A DNA stretch of 64,000 nt from Nereocystis luetkeana (taxonomy: Eukaryota > Sar > Phaeophyceae > Laminariales > Laminariaceae), in assembly GCA_031213475.1 (NCBI GenBank), contig JARUPZ010000016.1, positions 2,103,140 through 2,167,139 on the forward strand, read 5' to 3'. Position numbers and translations under genes: made by a program. Shown piece by piece: positions 27,201-35,949 of the stretch; positions within the stretch are counted from its first letter, which is position 1; each line of letters opens with the position of its first letter. The notes under the pieces are model-generated. The model was not told the DNA's origin and did not search any database. It saw nothing but the letters and a program-made list of their open reading frames with translations.

Positions 27201-30174
27201 GCCTTGAAGCACACCTTTTTTTAGGGGAGAGAGAGAAAGGGACGGGGGGTGAGAGCTGCAGTACCGATAGTAGCGCCACGCTCAGGAAACACTGCTCGAA
27301 ACAAACAAAACAAGCGAAACAAAAAATTAAAACAGGAAAACAAAGAAACAAAAAAAATCAAAGCGAAACTAAAACAAGAAGGGGGAAAAAAAAGACCGCT
27401 TCAAAAAAAATATACAAAAAACGTACACTACTCGTCGCTGCAATACGAGGCTACGTACGTCTACGCTACGTGCAGGTCGGCCGCGCGCGCACAAGACTCA
27501 ACGGCACCATCAACAAAATAATCCCACTAGTAACGCAAGCAAGCACTCAAACTCCCTGCCCTATGCCGCCCTGCCCAACCAGGAAGTCCAGGACGATGAT
27601 GGCCCCCAGGTAGTCCATGACGATCCAGACGCCTGTCGAAAAAAAGAGACGCGAGGGCGGGAGCGAGCAGGCCCACCGAGGCGATAATGCCTCGGAGCAA
27701 GAAAAAACACTAAAAATGGCCTGCCCGCTCCCCCCGCAGACGACACGCGGAAAGAGTCAGGATGAACAGCCTAGCGGCGGAGTAGGGCATGCTACCATAC
27801 CAACAGCGCCACTTGTGACACAACCTAAATCTCAAAACCTAGCAATCTCGCGATAAACCCGACACGGCGCCAAACCCGTACGCTCGCCCGGCATGACGCT
27901 TCCAAATTTCTGAGCGCAGGATTTACATGCCCACGACCATCTCGCCGCCCACAAAGACTCAAAGACCACAAAAACACCCAAGCCCAGACTCACACCAACC
28001 CCGACCGACACAGCGCTTGAATTTCAAGTAGCGAACATTTCCATGCCAACCCGGACCCGTACCCTCACCCGGCATGGCGCTACCGAATTTCTGAGCGCAG
28101 GATTTACATGCCCACGACCATCTCGCCGCCCACAAAGACTCAAAGACCACAAAAACACCCAAGCCCAGACTCACACCAACCCCGACCGACACAGCGCTTG
28201 AATTTCAAGTAGCGAACATTTCCATGCCAACCCGGACCCGTACCCTCACCCGGCATGGCGCTACCGAATTTCTGAGCGCAGGATTTACATGCCCACGACC
28301 CTCTCGCCGCCCACAAAGACTCAAAGACCACAAAAACACCCAAGCCCAGACTCACACCAACCCCGACCGACACAGCGCTTGAATTTCAAGTAGCGAACAT
28401 TTCCATGCCAACCCGGACCCGTACCCTCACCCGGCATGGCGCTACCGAATTTCTGAGCGCAGGATTTACATGCCCACGACCCTCTCCCCGCCCACAAAAA
28501 CAAAAAATCTCACAACCAAGCAGACTCACGCTATCTACCTGGACACGGCGCTCAAATTTCCAAGAGCAAATTCACGTGCCCTTAATTTCTACAAAGACAA
28601 CGCCAGAAAACGACAACACCATACAACAAACAGAAACTTAGCTGACAGCTCTTGGAGTCCAGCCCGCAGATCTTCATCTTGGCCGCCTTGAAGACCTTTT
28701 TTTAGGGGAGAGAGAGAAAGGGACGGGGGGTGAGAGCTGCAGTACCGATAGTAGCGCCACGCTCAGGAAACACTGCTCGAAACAAACAAAACAAGCGAAA
28801 CAAAAAATTAAAACAGGAAAACAAAGAAACAAAAAAAATCAAAGCGAAACTAAAACAAGAAGGGGGAAAAAAAAGACCGCTTCAAAAAAAATATACAAAA
28901 AACGTACACTACTCGTCGCTGCAATACGAGGCTACGTACGTCTACGCTACGTGCAGGTCGGCCGCGCGCGCACAAGACTCAACGGCACCATCAACAAAAT
29001 AATCCCACTAGTAACGCAAGCAAGCACTCAAACTCCCTGCCCTATGCCGCCCTGCCCAACCAGGAAGTCCAGGACGATGATGGCCCCCAGGTAGTCCATG
29101 ACGATCCAGACGCCTGTCGAAAAAAAGAGACGCGAGGGCGGGAGCGAGCAGGCCCACCGAGGCGATAATGCCTCGGAGCAAGAAAAAACACTAAAAATGG
29201 CCTGCCCGCTCCCCCCGCAGACGACACGCGGAAAGAGTCAGGATGAACAGCCTAGCGGCGGAGTAGGGCATGCTACCATACCAACAGCGCCACTTGTGAC
29301 ACAACCTAAATCTCAAAACCTAGCAATCTCGCGATAAACCCGACACGGCGCCAAACCCGTACGCTCGCCCGGCATGACGCTTCCAAATTTCTGAGCGCAG
29401 GATTTACATGCCCACGACCATCTCGCCGCCCACAAAGACTCAAAGACCACAAAAACACCCAAGCCCAGACTCACACCAACCCCGACCGACACAGCGCTTG
29501 AATTTCAAGTAGCGAACATTTCCATGCCAACCCGGACCCGTACCCTCACCCGGCATGGCGCTACCGAATTTCTGAGCGCAGGATTTACATGCCCACGACC
29601 ATCTCGCCGCCCACAAAGACTCAAAGACCACAAAAACACCCAAGCCCAGACTCACACCAACCCCGACCGACACAGCGCTTGAATTTCAAGTAGCGAACAT
29701 TTCCATGCCAACCCGGACCCGTACCCTCACCCGGCATGGCGCTACCGAATTTCTGAGCGCAGGATTTACATGCCCACGACCCTCTCGCCGCCCACAAAGA
29801 CTCAAAGACCACAAAAACACCCAAGCCCAGACTCACACCAACCCCGACCGACACAGCGCTTGAATTTCAAGTAGCGAACATTTCCATGCCAACCCGGACC
29901 CGTACCCTCACCCGGCATGGCGCTACCGAATTTCTGAGCGCAGGATTTACATGCCCACGACCCTCTCCCCGCCCACAAAAACAAAAAATCTCACAACCAA
30001 GCAGACTCACGCTATCTACCTGGACACGGCGCTCAAATTTCCAAGAGCAAATTCACGTGCCCTTAATTTCTACAAAGACAACGCCAGAAAACGACAACAC
30101 CATACAACAAACAGAAACTTAGCTGACAGCTCTTGGAGTCCAGCCCGCAGATCTTCATCTTGGCCGCCTTGAAG

Positions 30175-30373
30175 ACCTTTTTTTAGGGGAGAGAGAGAAA
30201 GGGACGGGGGGTGAGAGCTGCAGTACCGATAGTAGCGCCACGCTCAGGAAACACTGCTCGAAACAAACAAAACAAGCGAAACAAAAAATTAAAACAGGAA
30301 AACAAAGAAACAAAAAAAATCAAAGCGAAACTAAAACAAGAAGGGGGAAAAAAAAGACCGCTTCAAAAAAAAA
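30175..30373. repeat. Truncated last unit of array 1
   Basis: The first 199 bp of a unit are intact. Similarity then stops inside the hypervariable A-run, and sequence from about 30374 (ATTATTTTGGCGAG) is unrelated to the satellite. The 3-bp GCA deletion at the unit junction is present here, as at 7421, 24245 and 28694. Confidence 0.95.
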
Positions 30374-30639
30374 ATTATTTTGGCGAGTAGGGTGGGTTTC
30401 GTTGCTTTGTACGTGGTGCGTTGGGTACATAGGGACGTGAGGAGTAGTTTGCAAGTTAGTTGACTGTATTTGGAGCACTATTGATTGAGAAATGGTAATT
30501 CCCGTGCTCCTTACTGTGTTGGGGTATAACTTTGCCTGCTGCAGCTGTTTAACATAGATACGTTGGTCATTGTTTTGTTGCTGTTTGCTCGGTATTGACT
30601 TGAGTGCACATCTTTTTTTCAACACAGACCTGCGGTCAA

Positions 30640-30876
30640 ATGCCCCAAGATTTGGCAAGAGGATTCGCTCGGTCTCTGGGTTACTGCCCTGGCGCGCTGG
30701 TTTTATTGGAACAGGTCAAACGAGGATACATCTGCTCTATCCCCGGGAATCCGGGCGCGCCTGCAACCTGTACTATTATGTCTCTCTACCGAGGATCATT
30801 TAACATAAGTATTGGCTTGGATGAGGCCTCCTCCGCCGGGCAGGAGGTCCCGTCCGGTATTTCCCGTCCGCGCTGA
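30640..30876 (+). CDS. Unidentified ORF, possible exon
   Basis: Open frame of 78 codons from an ATG. A strong 3' splice-site-like sequence (CATCTTTTTTTCAACACAG) ends at 30628, so this could be an exon extending upstream of the ATG. The product would contain a Cys/Gly/Pro-rich middle (ICSIPGNPGAPATC) and no recognised domain. All three plus frames stay open across about 30640-30800, so the true frame is uncertain. Third-position composition is mixed, unlike the GC3-rich Pmp exons. It may also be a relic of a mobile element. Confidence 0.18.
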   Translation: MPQDLARGFARSLGYCPGALVLLEQVKRGYICSIPGNPGAPATCTIMSLYRGSFNISIGLDEASSAGQEVPSGISRPR

Positions 30877-31270
30877 GTAGAGGCGAATCACAAACTCTTC
30901 GCGGGGTTAGTATACCTGTAAATGATCTCGGTATACAAGCCCAAGAATACTAATCCTACTGCCGGGTGGGTGGGATGGTCTCAAGAAATAGAGCGACCAA
31001 CTCCACTCCCGGGGTTTCGGGAGCGAAAGGAAGAAGTGATCTTTATTCGACACAAATTCCGCGACATTGCGATATAATCAATGGTTCCATTATTTGTGAC
31101 AAATTTGAGTCCATGGATTGGATCGCCAGTTTACCCTTGAAAAAGAAAGCAAGCACCGGGGGGCAGAAGGGACGACACCTGTGGCCACGGCTCGTCCAGA
31201 AGCTGGAAAGTAAAGAAGGTGATGATGAAAACGAATACCTGGTAAACAAATACCGACATCTGGTATATTA

Positions 31271-31714
31271 ATGTTGCATCGGCGGAATCGGCGTTCATCT
31301 TTGTTGAACGAAAACAATTTGGGCATTCCTTTCGAAACAAACATGTTTCTCCTAGCAGGTACTAATAACATGATGACTTATGTAAAGCGCCTTTTTCTAT
31401 CGGGGTCTTTGAGTGATTGCGTCCGAATTTTTGACACCGCCGCTTTCCCAGCTCGTTGCAGAAAAAAGAACAGCCACAAAATGACTGAGCCAAGCAGAGC
31501 GAAGTCAACCACGAAGACGAGAAAGATTAGCATTGATTGTCACTACAAAAGGCAATACCAGACCAGCAACCCCCCCAGCCCTACTACTATACTAAGGGCG
31601 GTTGTTATCGGAGAGATTTTTTCCCAGAGTTTCCAAATTTTCTCGATTTGTGAATTGTGTATCAATATACACGAAGAGGCGTTCCGTCACCATTTGTGTG
31701 TGTGTCTTTTTTAG
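31271..31714 (+). CDS. Unidentified 147-codon ORF
   Basis: Among the longer ATG-initiated frames of the middle region; its ATG overlaps the stop of the preceding open stretch (TAATG). The translation is basic and Ser/Thr-rich in the middle with a hydrophobic Cys-containing end. No motif, signal or domain was recognised and codon use is not GC3-rich. It could be a chance frame. Confidence 0.12.
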   Translation: MLHRRNRRSSLLNENNLGIPFETNMFLLAGTNNMMTYVKRLFLSGSLSDCVRIFDTAAFPARCRKKNSHKMTEPSRAKSTTKTRKISIDCHYKRQYQTSNPPSPTTILRAVVIGEIFSQSFQIFSICELCINIHEEAFRHHLCVCLF

Positions 31715-31780
31715 AGGGCGAAATATCTGGAACGCTCACGTAGCACTCACATGGAATGTAGTATTATGCCCACGTTAGAC

Positions 31781-32416
31781 AGATCAGATCCCTACTTCTT
31801 GATCTAGATCATTTTTGATAGATTTTTCCATGATCTATGGGACCTGCGCGATCTAGATCCTTTCGGGGGTGGTCCATAGGGTCTGTGTGATCTGCTGTAG
31901 CACATGTTTGGGGTGTGGGGAAAACACTATCTACAGGTAGATCTATGACGCACGTTTACCCGGGCGGGGTCTGCCTGAAGGTTTTTGCACACACGTTTGA
32001 CCAGGTGGAATCTAGGACCTGTGGGATCAGGATCCCTTCCCACCTTGGGATCTGTAAGATCTGGATGATCTATGATAACACATGTTTGTGAGGGTGGTAT
32101 CTAAACGATCTAGATATTTCACATATCTTTACTAATATATATATGAGATTCGTACAAGACGGCTTTTTTATACATATTGGACGGGTGGGATCTAGAGGAT
32201 CTGCATGATCTAGCTCATTTTTCCCGGGAAGATCTCTAGGATCTGCACAACCTAGTACATGTTTGGTCTAGGTAGGATCTACAAGATCTAGATATTTCAC
32301 ACATGTATGTTCGTCCAGGGTGGATATATATAAGGATCGAGACCGTTGGCACAACATAAAATCGGGGCCGCGATGGGACCTAGATGAGCTACACAGTAGG
32401 TCATGATCTGTCTGAC
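31781..32416. repeat. GATC-rich degenerate minisatellite, copy 1
   Basis: Some ten degenerate repeats built around GATCTAGATC, GATCTG(C/T)ATGATCT, GGGTGGGATCT and CACATGTTTG, spaced roughly 50-70 bp. A second, shorter patch of the same repeat family lies at 47437-47697 inside a Pmp intron. No coding signal. Confidence 0.8.
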
Positions 32417-33158
32417 GTGTGTATATTTGAGAAAACCAAACAAGAAAATCTTGAAGCAAAACAACATGCGTGAACAAAAATCTGGAAAACCTGGCAATTT
32501 CGGACGTAAAAGTATCTTCGATATACCTGATACCAGGTACATGATATCGAATACCAGAGTACAATATTACCTGGTACCTGGTATACCGTATCAAAACTTC
32601 ACATCATATCATGCAATATCCGATCATACCTATCATACCTATCACCAAAGTAAATCGTAAAAAATTGACGATCTGTTTATCGTTTTGATATGATATCATG
32701 GTCGACCGTTTTTTTTCTTAGCGCCCCGGAAAGCGAGAGGATCTGTTTATCGTTCAACTATTAATATGTAGCGTATGATATGATATGATATGCTATCACA
32801 CTCTATTAATAATATGTGATGTGATATCGTGGTCTACGTCTTGAGTTACGGCAGTACTGTACTGCTGTAGTTGTATAGTTACGTTTAGCTTGAGTTTAGC
32901 GTTTGTTTGACGATTGCACGTACTGCTTGCAGTACAGCAGTGCAATAACCGCGATACAAGCAGAATGGGCACGACATGATCCACTGCCCATCCCAAAAAC
33001 GAAAAATGAGTACGGCGCTATTATATTACGTACCAGGTATACCAAAATCAGTACACTGCTGTATACTACAGGCAGGCGACAGGTAATTAGAGTAATAAAG
33101 GGCTGGCTTGAGACTGGGAGACATTTCACCTGCCGACGATGATGATGATGACTGATTC
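32417..33158. other. AT-rich palindromic stretch, no gene
   Basis: Contains a cluster of the TACCAGGTA/TACCTGGTA motif (32531-32586 and 33031), ATGATATCAT-type palindromes (32685-32830), a direct repeat of GATCTGTTTATCGTT about 70 bp apart (near 32670 and 32741), and an inverted pair around CAGTACTGTACTGCTG (about 32850-32945). No gene recognised. Confidence 0.5.
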
Positions 33159-33275
33159 ATGATGATGACCATTATCATTACGGCCAAAAAGCCAGCCAAG
33201 GATCAGGAAGAGCAGGACAAGCTGAGCATGCATAGCTCAGACCACAGGCCACAGAGAAAGTCGTCCTACAGATGA
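33159..33275 (+). CDS. Unidentified short ORF, lysine/glutamine-rich
   Basis: 38 codons from ATG. The start overlaps a GATGAT microsatellite and the body is hydrophilic (TAKKPAKDQEEQDKLS). Its stop overlaps the ATG of the next open frame. No domain recognised; a pseudogene fragment or an exon of an unknown gene are both possible. Confidence 0.12.
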   Translation: MMMTIIITAKKPAKDQEEQDKLSMHSSDHRPQRKSSYR

Positions 33276-33577
33276 TACGAAGGCTATTCATAGATGGACT
33301 GGGCAAGAGGACAGAGAACGTACAACAACAGCTATCCAGTATCATCGTAGCTGTGCTTGACATCGTCCGGCCCACGGAGCTCCTGCCATGCAGCAAGACA
33401 AGGAGAAGCAGCAGGTGGAGGGAAAGGGAAAAGGGGCAGGGGGAAAAGTGGGAGAAAGGAGGAGGGGGAGGAGATGAGAGGAGGGAGGGGCTAGGGCTGC
33501 AGGCGGAAGAGGAGGAGGAGGAGGAGCAGGAGGAGCAGGCGAGCAGGCGAGAGCATCGGGCGTGTGTGCCCTCGTGA
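33272..33577 (+). CDS. Unidentified ORF with amphipathic N-terminus
   Basis: 101 codons. The first 45 (beginning MIRRLFIDGLGKRTENVQQQ, then a hydrophobic SSIIVAVLDIV) look protein-like. The rest translates the purine tract at 33414-33545 into Arg/Gly/Glu low complexity. The early part may be an exon fragment; the whole frame is unlikely to be one protein. It overlaps the preceding short ORF by 4 bases. Confidence 0.15.
   Translation: MIRRLFIDGLGKRTENVQQQLSSIIVAVLDIVRPTELLPCSKTRRSSRWREREKGQGEKWEKGGGGGDERREGLGLQAEEEEEEEQEEQASRREHRACVPS
33414..33545 (+). repeat. Purine tract (GGA/GGAG-rich)
   Basis: Over 130 bases with almost only A and G on the plus strand, ending in GAGGAGGAGGAGGAGCAGGAGGAGC. 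It could form triplex or G-quadruplex structures. Simple-sequence expansion. Confidence 0.85.
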
Positions 33578-33774
33578 GCGAGCGCGTGGGAGAGACAGAA
33601 CAATCCGCGCGCGGGCAGCATATTGCGGAACCTGCCACCCCACGGCTCACTGTTTGCACACCACGGACGCACGTTCTCACAAGGCGGAGCATGATTGCAT
33701 CGAAAGGAGCGCTATGCTTCTGCACTGCTGCCTTTAGTACGGCTACGGCGAGCCGCGCACGAGTGAGAGCTGCG

Positions 33775-33917
33775 GAGAGCGCACTGCTGCCGGTAAGCGA
33801 GCGACCTTGCACGGAACCTCGCGGGACTTATTCTTGCGCACAATTCTATCGAGCGCAGAAAAAGCAAGGCCACGCGCTCGAAGGATTACCCCCCAACGGA
33901 GACCCCGCCTAGCTCTC
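33775..33917. repeat. Diverged tandem duplication, copy 1
   Basis: Aligns with 33975-34107 at an offset of about 200 bp. Shared landmarks include GCGAGCGACCTTGC, CGGAA(C/T)CTCG, GCAGAAAAAGCAAGGC and a CCGCC...AGCTCT end. GC-rich compared with the surroundings. No coding frame runs through both copies. Confidence 0.75.
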
Positions 33918-33974
33918 TGCTGCTACTGAGCTGCTGCCCTACTGTGACCGAGGTGCACGCGAGCAAGCGCCGCG

Positions 33975-34107
33975 GCGAGCGCGCTCCTGCTGGTGAGCGA
34001 ACGACCTTGCGCGGAATCTCGTGGGAGACTTTCTTCGCGCTAATATAGTCATGGCAGAAAAAGCAAGGCAACTCTCAAGGCATCACCTCCGCCCCGCCGA
34101 GCTCTTC
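33975..34107. repeat. Diverged tandem duplication, copy 2
   Basis: Second copy of the roughly 200-bp duplication; see the landmarks in copy 1. Several small indels separate the two copies, so the duplication is not recent. Confidence 0.75.
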
Positions 34108-34157
34108 TGAGTACACGACGGACCTGCACGCAAACAAGAGTATGGGCCGGAACTCAC

Positions 34158-34208
34158 ACGAAACTCTGGCTCTATCGCCTCAATGGCTTGCAGGGACGCG
34201 TACCTGAG
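34158..34208 (-). other. Possible isolated minus-strand exon
   Basis: 17 codons (LRYASLQAIEAIEPEFR) with mostly G/C third positions, followed by a good donor (GTGAGTTCC) and preceded by a possible acceptor (CGCCCCCAGAG). Phase 0 at both ends under that choice, compatible with following the last Pmp exon, but it lacks Pmp motifs. Short and unsupported by homology. Confidence 0.18.
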
Positions 34209-34316
34209 CTCTGGGGGCGCTGGCCTCTCTAGCAAGCACAGACACAAACGGGGCGCATGGGTCGGCAATGCATGCGAGCGAAGAGTCTACTGCAACAAGA
34301 AGAGAAGAACGGCCTC

Positions 34317-34318
<2 letters not shown>

Positions 34319-34401
<83 letters not shown>
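34319..34401 (+). repeat. (CT)n microsatellite
   Basis: About 40 uninterrupted CT dinucleotides with one TTT interruption near the end. It produces Ser-Leu or Arg-Glu frames that are not genes. Confidence 0.98.
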
Positions 34402-34468
34402 AAAAGATCGGCATCGTCGACCTTGCTCGAGAGACCCCATGACCACTGGTCGAAGACGATGGTTGATC

Positions 34469-34690
34469 ATGGCGTGCGTGCGTGTCGAGCAGCTTCTGGA
34501 GAGCGTGGGCATGCACGGGCCCCCAGCAGACGGAGCAGAGTCGGCGAGGCAACCAGGCAGGCAGGCAGGGGCACGCCCTCTCCTGGGTCAACACGATAGA
34601 CTCTTCGAAGCAGAGACACGGCGCTTCCCTGCTAACAAGGCCGATTCGCGGGGCCCAGCCCGATGCGCATGTGGGGCGTTGCTCGGCTGA
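34469..34690 (+). CDS. Unidentified GC-rich ORF
   Basis: 73 codons from ATG. The first 21 (starting MACVRVEQLLESVGMHGPP) have strongly G/C third positions and look coding, followed by Arg/Gly/Ala-rich sequence. It lies in a locally GC-rich stretch (about 33560-34800). No family recognised; it could be the first exon of a plus-strand gene or an antisense frame of something else. Confidence 0.18.
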   Translation: MACVRVEQLLESVGMHGPPADGAESARQPGRQAGARPLLGQHDRLFEAETRRFPANKADSRGPARCACGALLG

Positions 34691-34879
34691 GGGGGCGGGC
34701 GGTGGTCGTTCTGGTGGAGCTGGGTCGTCAGCGAAGGGTCAGCTGGCAAGCAGAAAAGGGGGTGTTGGTGATGGTGATGTCGCTATTGATGGTGAGGTCG
34801 CAGAGTGAGCAATGTGGCGGGAAGCGGGGGTTGGGAATGGCCGTTGAGATTTGCGCCTGTGCATATCTTTTTCAGCGCA

Positions 34880-35032
34880 ATGAAATGGATTGGTGGAGTT
34901 GCCCCGAAGCCCCGAGACCCCGCCCGGCTGTTCAATGATTGGCCCATGTGTGCGAGCACTTTTTTGCACGAAAATCCGACAGTCCCGTATCCACAAGAAG
35001 AAGAGCAGAAATCCTCGAAGATTCGTATATGA
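34880..35032 (+). CDS. Unidentified 50-codon ORF behind a splice-acceptor-like site
   Basis: The ATG lies a few bases after CATATCTTTTTCAG, a good 3' splice-site sequence. The product starts MKWIGGVAPKPRDPARLFND and ends in a Glu/Lys-rich tail. No domain recognised. It could be a terminal exon or chance. Confidence 0.15.
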   Translation: MKWIGGVAPKPRDPARLFNDWPMCASTFLHENPTVPYPQEEEQKSSKIRI

Positions 35033-35193
35033 AAGACGTACCGCGCATACACCGGTCCACATTTCCATATGATACGTCCGGGCCTGGTCCAGGCGGTGTG
35101 GTGATCGTGGCTGTTTGCTAGAATACGGCCAATGTGTACGCGATGTGTATGTTGCTGTGAACTGCTGTCTATACAGTGTACGTGACAAGTTAA

Positions 35194-35283
35194 CCCTTTT
35201 AGGACTGCACTCCCGTTTTGGGGACAAATTACTTAAAAAATTGACTGCTTTGTCCCCGAAACGGGACTGCAGTACTATAAGGG
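35194..35283. mobile_element. MITE, TTAA family, copy 1
   Basis: 90-bp palindromic element with ends CCCTTTTAGGACTGCA and its near-complement, flanked by TTAA on the left and TAAA on the right. The arms contain CCCGTTTTGGGGACAAA and the matching TTTGTCCCCGAAACGGG. TTAA targets and CCC ends are typical of piggyBac-type elements. No ORF, so non-autonomous. Confidence 0.8.
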
Positions 35284-35287
35284 TAAA

Positions 35288-35645
35288 GGTAAATATTACT
35301 TCAGGCTGAGATAGTAAGAAGCCGCGAACCCGTTCTTGTACGATAATAGCCAAAATAAGAGGAAATTCTCAACTGCTGTCTATTATTGTACTTGACACTA
35401 ATACTGCCATAAACCACATACCAGGGCAGTACGTACTCGTACATTTTTTGTTGTACATGGTGCGAGAGGCGTGGTCTACTAAAAAGGTAAAATGTGATGA
35501 GATCTTGAGATCTTGATGATTGATTGTGATGATCATGGTCGATGATGGCGAGCTCCACTGATCTTGATGCCATTTTTTTTTATAATATAAAACCATCTTT
35601 TACTTTCCAGCTTTTTCGTATTAACTCGCACCTTTATGAGGCTTT
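35288..35645. other. No gene seen
   Basis: AT-rich sequence with GATC/GATCTTGA-rich words at 35490-35560 and no convincing frame or repeat unit. Confidence 0.5.
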
Positions 35646-35765
35646 ACCCTCAGCGGTCTTCTTCTGGCCAAGCCGTGGTCACAGGGATCGTCCCTTCTTC
35701 CCCCCGGTACGTGCCTTCATTTTTATCGCGCACAGGGTTCAGCTCCCACTGCTCGTCGATGTTCA
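35646..35765 (-). repeat. Dispersed repeat, family shared with 46036 and 48076
   Basis: On the minus strand it shares TCGACGAG, GCGATAAAAATGAAGGCACG and a following G-rich GGGGGGAAGAAGGG block with 48076-48210 (plus strand). A shorter match (ACCGGGGGGCAGAAGGGACG) lies at 31156. Family unknown, probably part of a transposable element. Confidence 0.6.
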
Positions 35766-35867
35766 TCAAAGGTTGCTAACTTTACGCTCTCGCGCTTTCC
35801 GCTATTTAATACCTGGTACCTGGTAGTCAATTTTTTATCTAAAAAGTCCCTACGAGTACGACGAGTA

Positions 35868-35946
35868 TGCACTTGGTGAGACTCGAACCCACGAAATTGA
35901 TATTTGTAGGCACGCGGACCACCTACCAAGCCACCGGGAACGCCAT
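35868..35946 (-). repeat. tRNA-like sequence, probably a SINE head or tRNA relic
   Basis: The minus strand has a B-box match (GGTTCGAGTCTC) inside a five-pair T-arm-like stem (GTGGG/CTCAC) and an A-box-like TGGCTTGGTAGG about 40 bases upstream. The acceptor ends do not pair and no good anticodon stem forms, so it is not a functional tRNA gene. The arrangement fits a tRNA-derived SINE or an old tRNA pseudogene. Confidence 0.4.
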
Positions 35947-35949
35947 GGA

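Larger units (their letters stand above)
1..30373. repeat. Satellite array 1, 1.48-kb units
   Basis: Nineteen complete head-to-tail units plus a truncated twentieth. Taking the start of each unit as the ACCTTTTTTTAGGGG motif, units begin at 1, 1488, 2972, 4456, 5940, 7421, 8905, 10389, 12054, 13538, 15022, 16868, 18714, 20556, 22402, 24245, 25729, 27213, 28694 and 30175. Most are 1481-1487 bp; one is 1665 bp and five are 1842-1846 bp, the excess being whole 181-bp subrepeats. Unit order on the plus strand: T7/GA-rich start, A-rich tract with a hypervariable A-run, a CG-rich stretch, an exon-like antisense stretch, the 181-bp block, then a diverged tail. Units differ at only a few positions per 1.5 kb. 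The window starts inside the array, so its true left end is not seen. Confidence 0.99.
30374..31780. other. Sequence next to array 1, no secure gene
   Basis: Unique sequence after the satellite junction. It holds two unidentified plus-strand ORFs (listed separately), a second open stretch at 30966-31271, and a short segment at about 31148-31205 that resembles the dispersed repeat at 35646-35765. No recognised protein domain. The last 70 bases lead into the GATC-rich minisatellite. Confidence 0.5.

Noticed and set aside
1-30373. rDNA or 5S spacer array
   Set aside because: No 18S, 5.8S, 28S, 5S or snRNA sequence is recognisable in the unit on either strand.
1-30373. CRISPR array
   Set aside because: Repeats are 181 bp and 1.48 kb with no short repeat/unique spacer pattern, and the context is eukaryotic.
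34268-34690. 140-codon frame through the CT microsatellite
   Set aside because: The first half is Ser-Leu repeats from the microsatellite; only the GC-rich part from 34469 is listed, at low confidence.
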